From assembly GCA_016763715.1 (NCBI GenBank), contig JAESTG010000281.1, forward strand, positions 1 through 9,175: a stretch of 9,175 nt of DNA. The letters are read 5' to 3'. The notes beneath the pieces are model-generated. The model searched no databases. It was not told where the DNA came from and saw nothing but the letters and a program-made list of their open reading frames with translations. The DNA comes from Flavobacteriaceae bacterium (GTDB lineage: Bacteria > Bacteroidota > Bacteroidia > Flavobacteriales > Flavobacteriaceae). Positions 1-5,691 of this stretch are shown one piece after another; the stretch's first letter is position 1, and each line of letters opens with the position of its first letter. Made by a program: the position numbers and the translations under genes.

Positions 1-4
1 AAAT

Positions 5-76
5 GGTCCGTTCGTCTAGGGGTTAGGACGCCAGGTTTTCATCCTGGTAACAGGGGTTCGATTCCCCTACGGACTA
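5..76 (+). tRNA. tRNA-Glu (anticodon TTC)
   Basis: A complete cloverleaf can be drawn. The acceptor stem pairs 5-11 with 69-75 (first pair G-T), with discriminator A76. The anticodon stem pairs CCAGG (31-35) with CCTGG (43-47) around a 7-nt loop whose centre, 38-40, is TTC. The T arm pairs AGGGG (52-56) with CCCCT (64-68) around TTCGATT. The D arm contains the GGGGTTAGGAC region. Anticodon UUC reads GAA/GAG, so it charges glutamate. CCA is not encoded after the discriminator. The rpsT start codon lies only 25 nt downstream with no visible terminator between, suggesting a shared primary transcript processed at the tRNA 3' end. Confidence 0.97.
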
Positions 77-101
77 CAAAACAATATTAAGTAGAGAGAA
101 T

Positions 102-353
102 ATGGCAAATCATAAGTCAGCTTTAAAGAGAATTAGAAGTAGTGAAGTAAAGCGTTTACGTAACCGTTATCAGCATAAAACGACTCGTAACGCAATGAAA
201 AAGCTAAAAGAACTTACCGATAATAAAGAAGCGCAAGCTTTATTCCCTGAAGTAGTATCTATGTTAGATAAGCTAGCAAAGAATAATGTTATTCATGCTA
301 ACAAAGCTGCTAACTTAAAATCTGGTTTAGCGAAGCATGTAGCAACTCTATAA
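102..353 (+). CDS. rpsT: 30S ribosomal protein S20
   Basis: The 83-residue product is the small, very basic, all-helical protein S20, which binds 16S rRNA early in 30S subunit assembly. It starts [12 protein letters not shown], the characteristic S20 N-terminus (usually MANIKSAxKRIR), has the basic [15 protein letters not shown] stretch at about 21-35, and ends with the conserved [18 protein letters not shown] helix at about 63-80. Length matches the family (about 80-90). The ATG at 102 follows a purine-rich AAGTAGAGAGAAT leader but no strong Shine-Dalgarno, as usual in Bacteroidota. It sits 25 nt after tRNA-Glu and is closed by a strong intrinsic terminator about 30 nt downstream. Confidence 0.97.
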   Translation: MANHKSALKRIRSSEVKRLRNRYQHKTTRNAMKKLKELTDNKEAQALFPEVVSMLDKLAKNNVIHANKAANLKSGLAKHVATL

Positions 354-382
354 GTTAGCTTTCTGCTTTTACAATAATATTG

Positions 383-416
383 AACTCTTTTAGGTTTTAC
401 CTGAAAGAGTTTTTTT
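383..416 (+). terminator. Intrinsic terminator of rpsT
   Basis: AACTCTTT (383-390) pairs perfectly with AAAGAGTT (404-411). The pairing continues inward with a T-G wobble and AGGT (392-395) against ACCT (399-402), leaving a TTT loop, so the whole stem is about 13 bp. A run of six T (411-416) follows directly on the plus strand. It lies 30 nt after the rpsT stop and separates it from the convergent gene at 469-978. The minus-strand U-tract is poor, so it probably acts mainly for rpsT. Confidence 0.9.
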
Positions 417-468
417 GTGAGATAAACTGAAGTGATATTGTTTTTCAAGATGATGTACTCTTCTTTTT

Positions 469-978
469 TTACTGAATATAACCTAGTTTCCTTGTGGTCT
501 TTTCTCCAATAAATTGTTGCATTTGCTGTTGATAGGACGTCATGATACTCGAAAATAGGAAATCAAAAAAGGGAACATAGCTTGTAGCGTCTCCTTTTAC
601 AATTTGATATTCATCTCCTCCGTATGCATATTTGATATAGTATTCGTCCTTTATATTTTTTCTGAACATAATATGGACTAAAATAAGTTCCTCTGGTAGC
701 GTCTCGAGAGTTCGACATACTGTAAGTCCAAATCCAAGATTCCAAAAATAGTTTTCATCCAAATCGAGTGCGTGAATGAGTGCTGAAGGGACAAGGTCAA
801 ATCCGCCTTCTTTATTTATTTTGTACAATGAAAATTGACTTTCTGGAATTTGATAATATGCCTTTAACTCTCTTACAAATTCCATGGAAAAAATATGACA
901 ATCGTTCTGATATGCATTAAATTTTTCTTGAGCGGTGTCGTAAGCTTCACAGAGCTTATGAAATTTGGTGGTTTCCAT
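469..978 (-). CDS. Conserved-looking hypothetical protein, unrecognised family
   Basis: I do not recognise this 169-residue protein. It is probably cytosolic: there is no signal peptide and no clear membrane segment. The N-terminal 60 residues look helical and charged (KLCEAYDTAQEKFNAY). A central part is rich in aromatic and acidic residues (DLDENYFWNLGFG, about 72-85). The C-terminal part has KYAYGGDEYQIV (about 117-128) and a glutamine-rich helix SYQQQMQQF (about 148-156). The ATG at 978 has no Shine-Dalgarno in front. It lies 101 nt downstream of coaD on the same strand, so co-transcription is possible, and it converges on rpsT. The long open frame in an AT-rich region, with codon use like its neighbours, supports a real gene. 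Confidence 0.75.
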   Translation of the reverse strand: METTKFHKLCEAYDTAQEKFNAYQNDCHIFSMEFVRELKAYYQIPESQFSLYKINKEGGFDLVPSALIHALDLDENYFWNLGFGLTVCRTLETLPEELILVHIMFRKNIKDEYYIKYAYGGDEYQIVKGDATSYVPFFDFLFSSIMTSYQQQMQQFIGEKTTRKLGYIQ

Positions 979-1079
979 ATTATTGTTGGTTAAAGGTTAT
1001 ATGAATAAGACGTAAGTCCGTCTTCTAACTAACAGCTAGTACAAATGTCTATAGGGGTTCAGTTTAAGAATAAGACCCT

Positions 1080-1544
1080 TTAAGAAGGAGGTAAGATGCC
1101 TGCCTCTATCGGAACCAAGCTATCAATAGTGCCATTATTTCGAGCTATGTCCCGAACAATGGAGGAAGAAATGTGAGAGTATTCTGGATTGCATATCATG
1201 AATACACTATCCACTCCATTTACTTTATGATTAGCTTGAGCAATTGTCTGTTCGTAGTTGAAGTCGGTAGTATTTCGAAGGCCACGCAAAATGTATTGTG
1301 CTCCTTCCGCTTTGCAAAAGTCGGCGGTGAGTCCTTGGTAGGTTTTAACTTTTATGGAAGGGTGGTTAGCGAAGGCTTTTTCAATAAACTCTTGTCGTTC
1401 TTCTAAACTCCACATGTGTTTTTTAGTAGCGTTGGTGCCAATAGCTACGATAATCTCATCGAATAATGGAATTGCGCGGTTGACAATATCTAAATGGCCT
1501 AAGGTTATTGGATCAAATGAACCTGGGAAAACAGCAATTTTCAT
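1080..1544 (-). CDS. coaD: Phosphopantetheine adenylyltransferase
   Basis: CoaD catalyses the fourth step of coenzyme A synthesis: 4'-phosphopantetheine plus ATP gives dephospho-CoA and pyrophosphate, in the cytosol. The 154-residue product has the full family signature of the nucleotidyltransferase fold. FPGSFDPITLGHLD at 6-19 includes the (T/H)xGH ATP-binding motif TLGH (14-17). RGLRNTTDFNYE (87-98) is the substrate-binding region, and EYSHISSSIVRD (121-132) is the ISSTxVRE-type motif. Length is normal (about 155-160). The ATG at 1544 gives the canonical N-terminus directly before FPGSFDP. In many flavobacteria coaD sits next to ddl; here the DUF4157 island separates them. The spacer upstream (1545-1684) holds no promoter I can support. 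Confidence 0.97.
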   Translation of the reverse strand: MKIAVFPGSFDPITLGHLDIVNRAIPLFDEIIVAIGTNATKKHMWSLEERQEFIEKAFANHPSIKVKTYQGLTADFCKAEGAQYILRGLRNTTDFNYEQTIAQANHKVNGVDSVFMICNPEYSHISSSIVRDIARNNGTIDSLVPIEAGILPPS

Positions 1545-1549
1545 CTTTG

Positions 1550-1688
1550 ACGTATTTAGCCACTAAGTTAATGATATTTGTGGATTTGTCTCTCGCTTTT
1601 GCAATGCTGAATAATGGATGCTCATTAGATAAACCAATCGTGGAGCATTTTAATTTTATGCACGTATTTAAACACCACTAATAATTAT
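1550..1688. repeat. Imperfect direct repeat in the coaD-island spacer
   Basis: ACGTATTTA followed closely by CCACTAA occurs at 1550-1566 and again at 1662-1681, the second copy with five extra bases between the two parts. A related ACGTGTTTATACCTAATTAT lies at 3821-3840 on the other side of the island. The copies are short and AT-rich, so shared ancestry is uncertain. Confidence 0.3.
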
Positions 1689-2539
1689 ACGAGGTTTACC
1701 TTAATTCCATAACCTAACAACTTGCCGTTTAAATCTGGAGTCATACTTTGTTTGGGTATCGAGATGGATTTAAGCTTGGGTATTTTACCTTTGAGTATAG
1801 CATCTACGATAATTCCAGTAGCATTGGTAATGAGGTTACTTAGGTCTAGGTGTTCAATGCTTGCAAAAACTGCATCCCATTCAGGCTCATTAGACATGGC
1901 CACCTTCATTTTCTCTGGGTCTGCTAAAATTGCCCTAGCGTTTGTGAGCATGTCCGCCGAAACTTGTTCGGCTTCAACATATTCTGGACCTAACTCTACA
2001 TCTCCTCCTACAAAGGAGTCCATCTCTCCTTTATTTAGGTTTTTGGTGTTAAAATTTTCTTTAGTAATGTACGCATAGTTAGTTTTTATAAAACCCCCAC
2101 TTTCTAAACCTAAAATATCTTTGATGTGTAAATTCCCTACTTTCCAAGCAATATTTTTGCCTTTCAATTTTTCAGCTGTCTCATGCATGAATATACTTCT
2201 ATTTACTCGAACATCATCTGAAGGTCGATTCTTTAAGCCTTCTGTCATTCCTTCATCCAGAGCCGTAAGAAGTGCCCGCAATTTATTAATGGACATTTCA
2301 ATGGCGGTTTTTAAAAGCTCAACTCTACCTCCTGAATGAATAAGACTAAGAAGACCTGTTAATTCACTAATCTCACCCCATATTTTCAAAACTTGAGGGA
2401 TTTTATCAACTGCAAACTCAAAATGACTTCCAGAATTCGCATAATGTCTTTCGTGTTTTAAATGAAGGTACAATTTCAAGCTGGGAGGTAAACGGTCGTT
2501 GTATAGATCGTAAAATTTCGACATGTTTAAATTCAGCAC
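1685..2539 (-). CDS. Second ORF of the DUF4157 effector locus (C-terminal half or partner protein)
   Basis: Longest form is 284 residues from GTG at 2539; an ATG at 2524 (279 residues, MSKFYDLYN) is a likely alternative because AAGAGGTG lies 12 nt upstream of it. No signal peptide or membrane segment is seen. It is in the same frame as the DUF4157 ORF upstream, after TAA (2543-2545) and one GAG codon. Visible parts: HLKHERHYA (about 26-34), helical stretches at 50-105, then R114-x3-M118 and WKVGNLHIKDI (132-142), which resembles the C-terminal R-x3-M ... VGxxH motif pair of TraB/TIKI-like proteins. The tail contains LDLSNLITNATG and a valine-ending beta-like end. I infer that it completes the domain begun by GETH in the upstream ORF. 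It could instead be an independent partner or immunity protein. Family not recognised with certainty. Confidence 0.7.
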   Translation of the reverse strand: MLNLNMSKFYDLYNDRLPPSLKLYLHLKHERHYANSGSHFEFAVDKIPQVLKIWGEISELTGLLSLIHSGGRVELLKTAIEMSINKLRALLTALDEGMTEGLKNRPSDDVRVNRSIFMHETAEKLKGKNIAWKVGNLHIKDILGLESGGFIKTNYAYITKENFNTKNLNKGEMDSFVGGDVELGPEYVEAEQVSADMLTNARAILADPEKMKVAMSNEPEWDAVFASIEHLDLSNLITNATGIIVDAILKGKIPKLKSISIPKQSMTPDLNGKLLGYGIKVNLV

Positions 2540-2542
2540 CTC

Positions 2543-3763
2543 TTATGCCTTAGGAATTTCATCTGGCTCCACTGGTTTTATAGCTAGCTGCTCCTCTTGA
2601 GACTGTTTTCGCATACCATAATAAAGAAGTTTGTATTCAAGTGCTTCAAAATTATCTTCGTACTTATCTTCTGGGTCTACAGTTTCTCTTTTCCAAATTT
2701 CCGTCTCTGAAAGGGCTACCAATTGGTCTCCTGAAAGGTTTTTCTCTATAATGATTTGCAACACTTCTTCCACGTTGAATATTTCACTCATAATCTTTGG
2801 AGTCAATTGCTCTACAAGACCACTCACCGAGCCCTTGTTCTCTGCAATTTGAGAAGCTTCCAAAGTTAATTTACCAGTGTCAATCTTTAAAAGTTTGGGG
2901 AGCAAAGCACTACAATATTCCTGAGTAAAGGAGATTATTTGTTCAAGGCGAAGATCTACTGGATCCGAAAAGTCCTTATTGCTTTTTTTCGTTTTTAAGG
3001 AGCCTTCCAAATAGTATTGCACGCCCTCACCCAGTTTCTCTTTAATTTTATGTGCATCATATGCCCGTGCATTTTTATCTTTATAATCTTTATGAGTTTC
3101 TCCAATCATATTGAGGCCTCCTGGAGTGAGGTCCGTTTTCTGTTTTAATTGACTAGGGTTGGATAAAGACTTTAATTCTTTTTTCTGAAGTGGTTTTTTT
3201 GAAGTTTTTTCTTCGGAATTTTGTGCGGCTTTAGCCCCCATCATATCGGCCTCCTTTTCCAATCCTTCGTCATCATTAATGTTCACTTTTACCTTCATCT
3301 GAAGAGTTGGTTTTACCCTTCCTTGTTTTTGCTGCACTACATGCCAAGCTTCGTGAGGTAAGTGCTTTTCCTGTCCTGTGGCCAAATGGATATCCGTTCC
3401 TTGTGCATAGGCATGCGCATTTAATTGTGCTGGTTTATTCGAGTTGCGATGTACTTTTACATCATCCATTGCATATCCAGAAAGGTTCTCTATGCCCAAC
3501 TTATGTTGATCGGGTAATCCTGTAGTATTCCTTTTCTTTTGAATAGGAGTGGTAGAAGTAAAATCATTGGCCATGGCCTGTGATTTAACAGTTTGATTGA
3601 CTTTCGGACTTGCATTTGCCATTGCTTGTAGCTTTCGTTGAGCTATTGCTTCTGGTCGATTATCTGTGAATTTTGATACACCTATATTCTCAGAAACTGG
3701 AGTCATATCAGATTCTGTATGAGATTTTTTTTTGATATTAGATTCGGCAGAGCGACTAGACAT
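2543..3763 (-). CDS. DUF4157 domain protein, putative eCIS-associated effector/toxin
   Basis: This 406-residue protein has three parts. Residues 1-80 are a low-complexity, polar leader with FTDNRPEAIAQRKLQ and two QAMAN repeats (46-50, 62-66). Residues 82-176 form a DUF4157 domain: GLPDQHKLGIENLSGYAMDD, VHRNSNKPAQLNAHAYAQGTD, and HEAWHVVQQKQGRV with an intact HExxH (137-141), followed by EKEADMMGAKA, which may give a further acidic metal ligand. Residues about 212-406 hold an unassigned domain opening LNMIGETHKDY (GETH 221-224) with YYLEGSL at 250-256, ending in an acidic, proline-containing tail. DUF4157 is known from proteins encoded near extracellular contractile injection systems and from polymorphic-toxin-like proteins, so a secreted effector role is inferred; no injection-system gene is in view. 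ATG at 3763 lacks a Shine-Dalgarno. A same-frame ORF follows after one stop. Confidence 0.88.
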   Translation of the reverse strand: MSSRSAESNIKKKSHTESDMTPVSENIGVSKFTDNRPEAIAQRKLQAMANASPKVNQTVKSQAMANDFTSTTPIQKKRNTTGLPDQHKLGIENLSGYAMDDVKVHRNSNKPAQLNAHAYAQGTDIHLATGQEKHLPHEAWHVVQQKQGRVKPTLQMKVKVNINDDEGLEKEADMMGAKAAQNSEEKTSKKPLQKKELKSLSNPSQLKQKTDLTPGGLNMIGETHKDYKDKNARAYDAHKIKEKLGEGVQYYLEGSLKTKKSNKDFSDPVDLRLEQIISFTQEYCSALLPKLLKIDTGKLTLEASQIAENKGSVSGLVEQLTPKIMSEIFNVEEVLQIIIEKNLSGDQLVALSETEIWKRETVDPEDKYEDNFEALEYKLLYYGMRKQSQEEQLAIKPVEPDEIPKA

Positions 3764-3779
3764 TCTTAAATTCTAAGAG

Positions 3780-3837
3780 ATTAGGTGTAAAAGTTACAAA
3801 GGGGATGTCACTCTCTCTATACGTGTTTATACCTAAT
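3780..3837. repeat. Imperfect 12-bp inverted repeat upstream of the DUF4157 gene
   Basis: ATTAGGTGTAAA (3780-3791) and TTTATACCTAAT (3826-3837) are inverted copies matching at 11 of 12 positions, separated by 34 bp. They lie in the 101-nt gap between the ddl stop and the DUF4157 start. The pair could be an operator, or a stem in the leader RNA in which the mismatch becomes a wobble pair on one strand. No T-run follows in a position suited to an intrinsic terminator. Confidence 0.5.
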
Positions 3838-3864
3838 TATCGGTTTGCTCTGTATTTCGAAACT

Positions 3865-4842
3865 TTATTCTAACGCCTCTTCTATAAGCATTCCAAAAAA
3901 TTCAGTTAACGTCATATTGGCATTTCTTACTTGTCTTGGTACAATGCTTTCTGCTGAAAGACCTGGTGTAGAATTGATTTCTATTAAATAGGGAACACCG
4001 TCTTGAATGATAAAATCGGCACGGCAAATGCCTTTCATGTTTAGGTAACTGTAGACTTTCATGGCTTCTGTTTGAACAGTAAGTGTTTCTTCTTCGGAAA
4101 TACGGGCAGGTGTGATTTCTTCTGATTGCCCGAGGTACTTGGCTTCATAATCAAAGAAGCTATTTTCCGAAACAATTTCAGTAGGATTGAAGGCCACAAG
4201 CTCGTTCTTGGTTTTAAAGACTCCAACTGAAACTTCTGTGCCAACGAGTTCAGATTCAATGACAACCTCATGGTCTTCTTCAAATGCTTTTTCCAGTGCT
4301 GGAACTAAATCTTTTTCAGTAGTCACTTTGCTAATACCAAAGCTGGAACCCGCTCGATTCGGTTTTACAAAACACGGTAAGCCTACTTTTTCAATAATTG
4401 TATTAGTCTCAATATCGTTTCCTTTGTTTACATAATAGGAGGTAGCACAATTAATTCCGAAGCATTTCAAAACAGACAAACAATCGCGCTTATTAAAACT
4501 AAGTGCTGCGCTATAAAAGTCGGTACTAGTATGAGGAAGCTCTATGAGTTCAAAGTAAGAGGCTAAATATCCATCTTCTCCAGGAGTGCCATGTACGGTA
4601 TTAAAAACAACATCTGGCACAATGGATTTTGCTCCATCACTAAAACTGAAATTGTTTTTGTTAATTTCATATTTAGTTCCGTCTTGGGTTACATGAAACC
4701 AACCATTCTTTAAAATATGGATTGGGTAGACGTCGTATATGGAAGTGTCTAAAGCTTCACAAACAATAGTGCCACTCTGAATTGAAATTTCAAATTCACT
4801 GGAATAACCTCCCATGGCTACGGCTACTTTCTTTTTTACCAT
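3865..4842 (-). CDS. ddl: D-alanine--D-alanine ligase
   Basis: Ddl joins two D-alanines using ATP (ADP-forming) in the cytosol, supplying the dipeptide that MurF adds to the peptidoglycan stem. The 325-residue product has the ATP-grasp family landmarks: VAVAMGGYSSEFEIS (6-20) for substrate binding, NTVHGTPGEDGYL (81-93), FVKPNRAGSSFGISKV (158-173) with the ATP-contacting Lys and the glycine/serine loop, VIESELVG (194-201), RADFIIQDG (274-282) and EINSTPGLSAESIVP (288-302) with the Mg-binding Glu/Asn. Length is typical. ATG at 4842 places GGYSSE at the expected distance; no Shine-Dalgarno is visible. It is divergent from the PASTA gene and 101 nt upstream of the DUF4157 island. Confidence 0.97.
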   Translation of the reverse strand: MVKKKVAVAMGGYSSEFEISIQSGTIVCEALDTSIYDVYPIHILKNGWFHVTQDGTKYEINKNNFSFSDGAKSIVPDVVFNTVHGTPGEDGYLASYFELIELPHTSTDFYSAALSFNKRDCLSVLKCFGINCATSYYVNKGNDIETNTIIEKVGLPCFVKPNRAGSSFGISKVTTEKDLVPALEKAFEEDHEVVIESELVGTEVSVGVFKTKNELVAFNPTEIVSENSFFDYEAKYLGQSEEITPARISEEETLTVQTEAMKVYSYLNMKGICRADFIIQDGVPYLIEINSTPGLSAESIVPRQVRNANMTLTEFFGMLIEEALE

Positions 4843-4868
4843 ATCAAATAGATAATTAGGACCTTTAA

Positions 4869-4876
4869 CAAAAATA
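4869..4876 (-). promoter_or_regulatory. Candidate Bacteroidota -7 element for ddl
   Basis: Read on the minus strand the bases are TATTTTTG, a full match to the Bacteroidota TAnnTTTG consensus, placed 26 nt before the ddl ATG. No convincing -33 TTG/TTTG element is seen at the usual distance upstream, so the call is tentative. Confidence 0.4.
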
Positions 4877-5007
4877 TCAATATTCCCTTAAAAGAACTTA
4901 TAATGTGCTGCCATTATTTTTTAAAGTTAAATTAAACTTTGCGTTTGTATCTCAGTGGCTCTTTTTCTGAAAAAAAATGATGATAAAAATTATACGCAGA
5001 CGAAATG

Positions 5008-5029
5008 ATACTAAATTTACGTTTAGTAT
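5008..5029. promoter_or_regulatory. Perfect 8-bp inverted repeat overlapping the PASTA-gene promoter
   Basis: ATACTAAA (5008-5015) and TTTAGTAT (5022-5029) are perfect inverted copies around a 6-bp spacer. The right arm overlaps the candidate -7 element at 5027-5034. The layout fits a dimeric repressor operator, although a chance palindrome in AT-rich DNA is possible. Confidence 0.4.
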
Positions 5030-5034
5030 TTTTG
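5027..5034 (+). promoter_or_regulatory. Candidate Bacteroidota -7 element for the PASTA-rluD operon
   Basis: TATTTTTG followed by C matches TAnnTTTG exactly and lies 18 nt before the ATG at 5053, so the 5' leader would be only about ten bases. No clear -33 element is seen. Short leaders without a Shine-Dalgarno are compatible with Bacteroidota. Confidence 0.45.
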
Positions 5035-5052
5035 CGCACTAACATCTAACGT

Positions 5053-5691
5053 ATGACATTTTTTAAATTTCTGTTAACCAAAACCTTTTTAAAGCAATTG
5101 GGATTTGCAGTGATTGCTCTAATTGCGCTCGGGTTTATCGTACTTTGGTGGCTGAAATTCACTACCAATCACGGCCAACAAATAGAGGTTCCTGACCTTG
5201 CAAAAATGAATTTACTACAAGCAGAAGAGACTCTCGATGACGTAGATTTGAAACTCGAAGTGCTTGATTCGGCTAGCTATAATCCTAATTTTCCTTATAG
5301 AACTGTTATTGAACAAATACCAAAGGCAGGGGAATTTGTAAAGGAAGATCGCAAGATATATATCTATATTAATCGTTCAGGTTACCCAATGATTGAAATT
5401 CCTGAAGTGGTGGGAAAAACCAGAAGACAGGCAGAACCCACTTTAAAATCTATTGGATTTGAAGTTGGAAAAATTACATATCGTAAATACATTGCTAAAG
5501 ATGAAGTATTGGAGCTTCGTCATAAAGGGAAGAAAATTCAAGCTGGAGATAAATTACAAAAAACATCGGTTCTTGATTTGGTTTTAGGTGATGGAAATGG
5601 AGGGCTTAATCGCAATGCTGTGGAGGCTGCTTCAAAGGAGTTAGATATTAATGAATCGAAAACAGAAATAGAAGGTGATGAAGGAAATTAA
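5053..5691 (+). CDS. Membrane-anchored PASTA domain protein
   Basis: The 212-residue protein has a short basic cytosolic start, one strong transmembrane segment at about 14-34 (LGFAVIALIALGFIVLWWL), then two PASTA domains outside the membrane: about 42-108 (EVPDLAKMNLLQAEETLDDV ... YIYINRSG) and about 113-179 (IEIPEVVGKTRRQAEPTLKS ... VLDLVLGDG). A polar, acidic tail follows. PASTA domains commonly bind peptidoglycan fragments or scaffold wall proteins. Here they are not attached to a Ser/Thr kinase or a penicillin-binding protein, so this is a stand-alone envelope protein of unknown exact role. Position beside ddl supports a cell-wall link. Its last 14 bases overlap the downstream rluD-like ORF (from the ATG), indicating translational coupling. 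Confidence 0.9.
   Translation: MTFFKFLLTKTFLKQLGFAVIALIALGFIVLWWLKFTTNHGQQIEVPDLAKMNLLQAEETLDDVDLKLEVLDSASYNPNFPYRTVIEQIPKAGEFVKEDRKIYIYINRSGYPMIEIPEVVGKTRRQAEPTLKSIGFEVGKITYRKYIAKDEVLELRHKGKKIQAGDKLQKTSVLDLVLGDGNGGLNRNAVEAASKELDINESKTEIEGDEGN

Larger units (their letters stand above)
1685..3763 (-). other. Single reading frame interrupted by one TAA: split effector locus
   Basis: The span is exactly 693 codons in one frame: 406 sense codons, TAA at 2543-2545, GAG at 2540-2542, 284 further codons, and the final stop. No frameshift is needed to join the two ORFs. The GETH motif (3092-3103) and the VGNLHIKD segment (2117-2140), which look like two ends of one fold, lie on opposite sides of the stop. 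This is either a nonsense-split gene, a genuine two-subunit effector, or (least likely from the ordinary TAA-G context) readthrough. The purine-rich AAGAGGTG that overlaps the stop would serve re-initiation at the ATG at 2524. Confidence 0.6.

Noticed and set aside
1007..1024. Hairpin AAGACG / CGTCTT in the gap after coaD, as a possible terminator.
   Set aside because: The stem is only 6 bp and neither strand has a proper T-run after it.
1085..1176. AAGGAGGT on the plus strand followed by ATG (1096) and a 26-codon ORF antisense to the end of coaD.
   Set aside because: The Shine-Dalgarno-like string is simply the complement of the coaD Pro-Pro-Ser codons, the ORF is short and has no recognisable content, and strong Shine-Dalgarno use is unusual in this group.
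1603..1649. Nested AATGCT/AGCATT and TAATG/CATTA pairings downstream of the effector island, as a terminator.
   Set aside because: Stems are short with large unpaired parts, and no T-run follows in the transcript direction.
2540..2548. Programmed stop-codon readthrough at the ORF1/ORF2 junction.
   Set aside because: The TAA-GAG-GTG context has no known leaky signal and no evident downstream stem; a nonsense split or re-initiation explains it more simply.
1685..3763. A complete contractile injection system.
   Set aside because: Only the effector-like ORFs are present; no sheath, tube, baseplate, spike or AAA+ protein is encoded anywhere in the window.
4059..4283. 74-codon minus-strand ORF inside ddl, and similar overlapping short ORFs opposite coaD, the effector genes, rluD and yaaA.
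   Set aside because: They lie wholly inside well-supported genes in other frames and show no protein-like motifs.
4923..4940. Near-palindrome AAAGTTAAATTAAACTTT in the ddl-PASTA spacer.
   Set aside because: Very AT-rich with imperfect arms; such matches are expected by chance in this spacer, and it is not placed on either promoter candidate.
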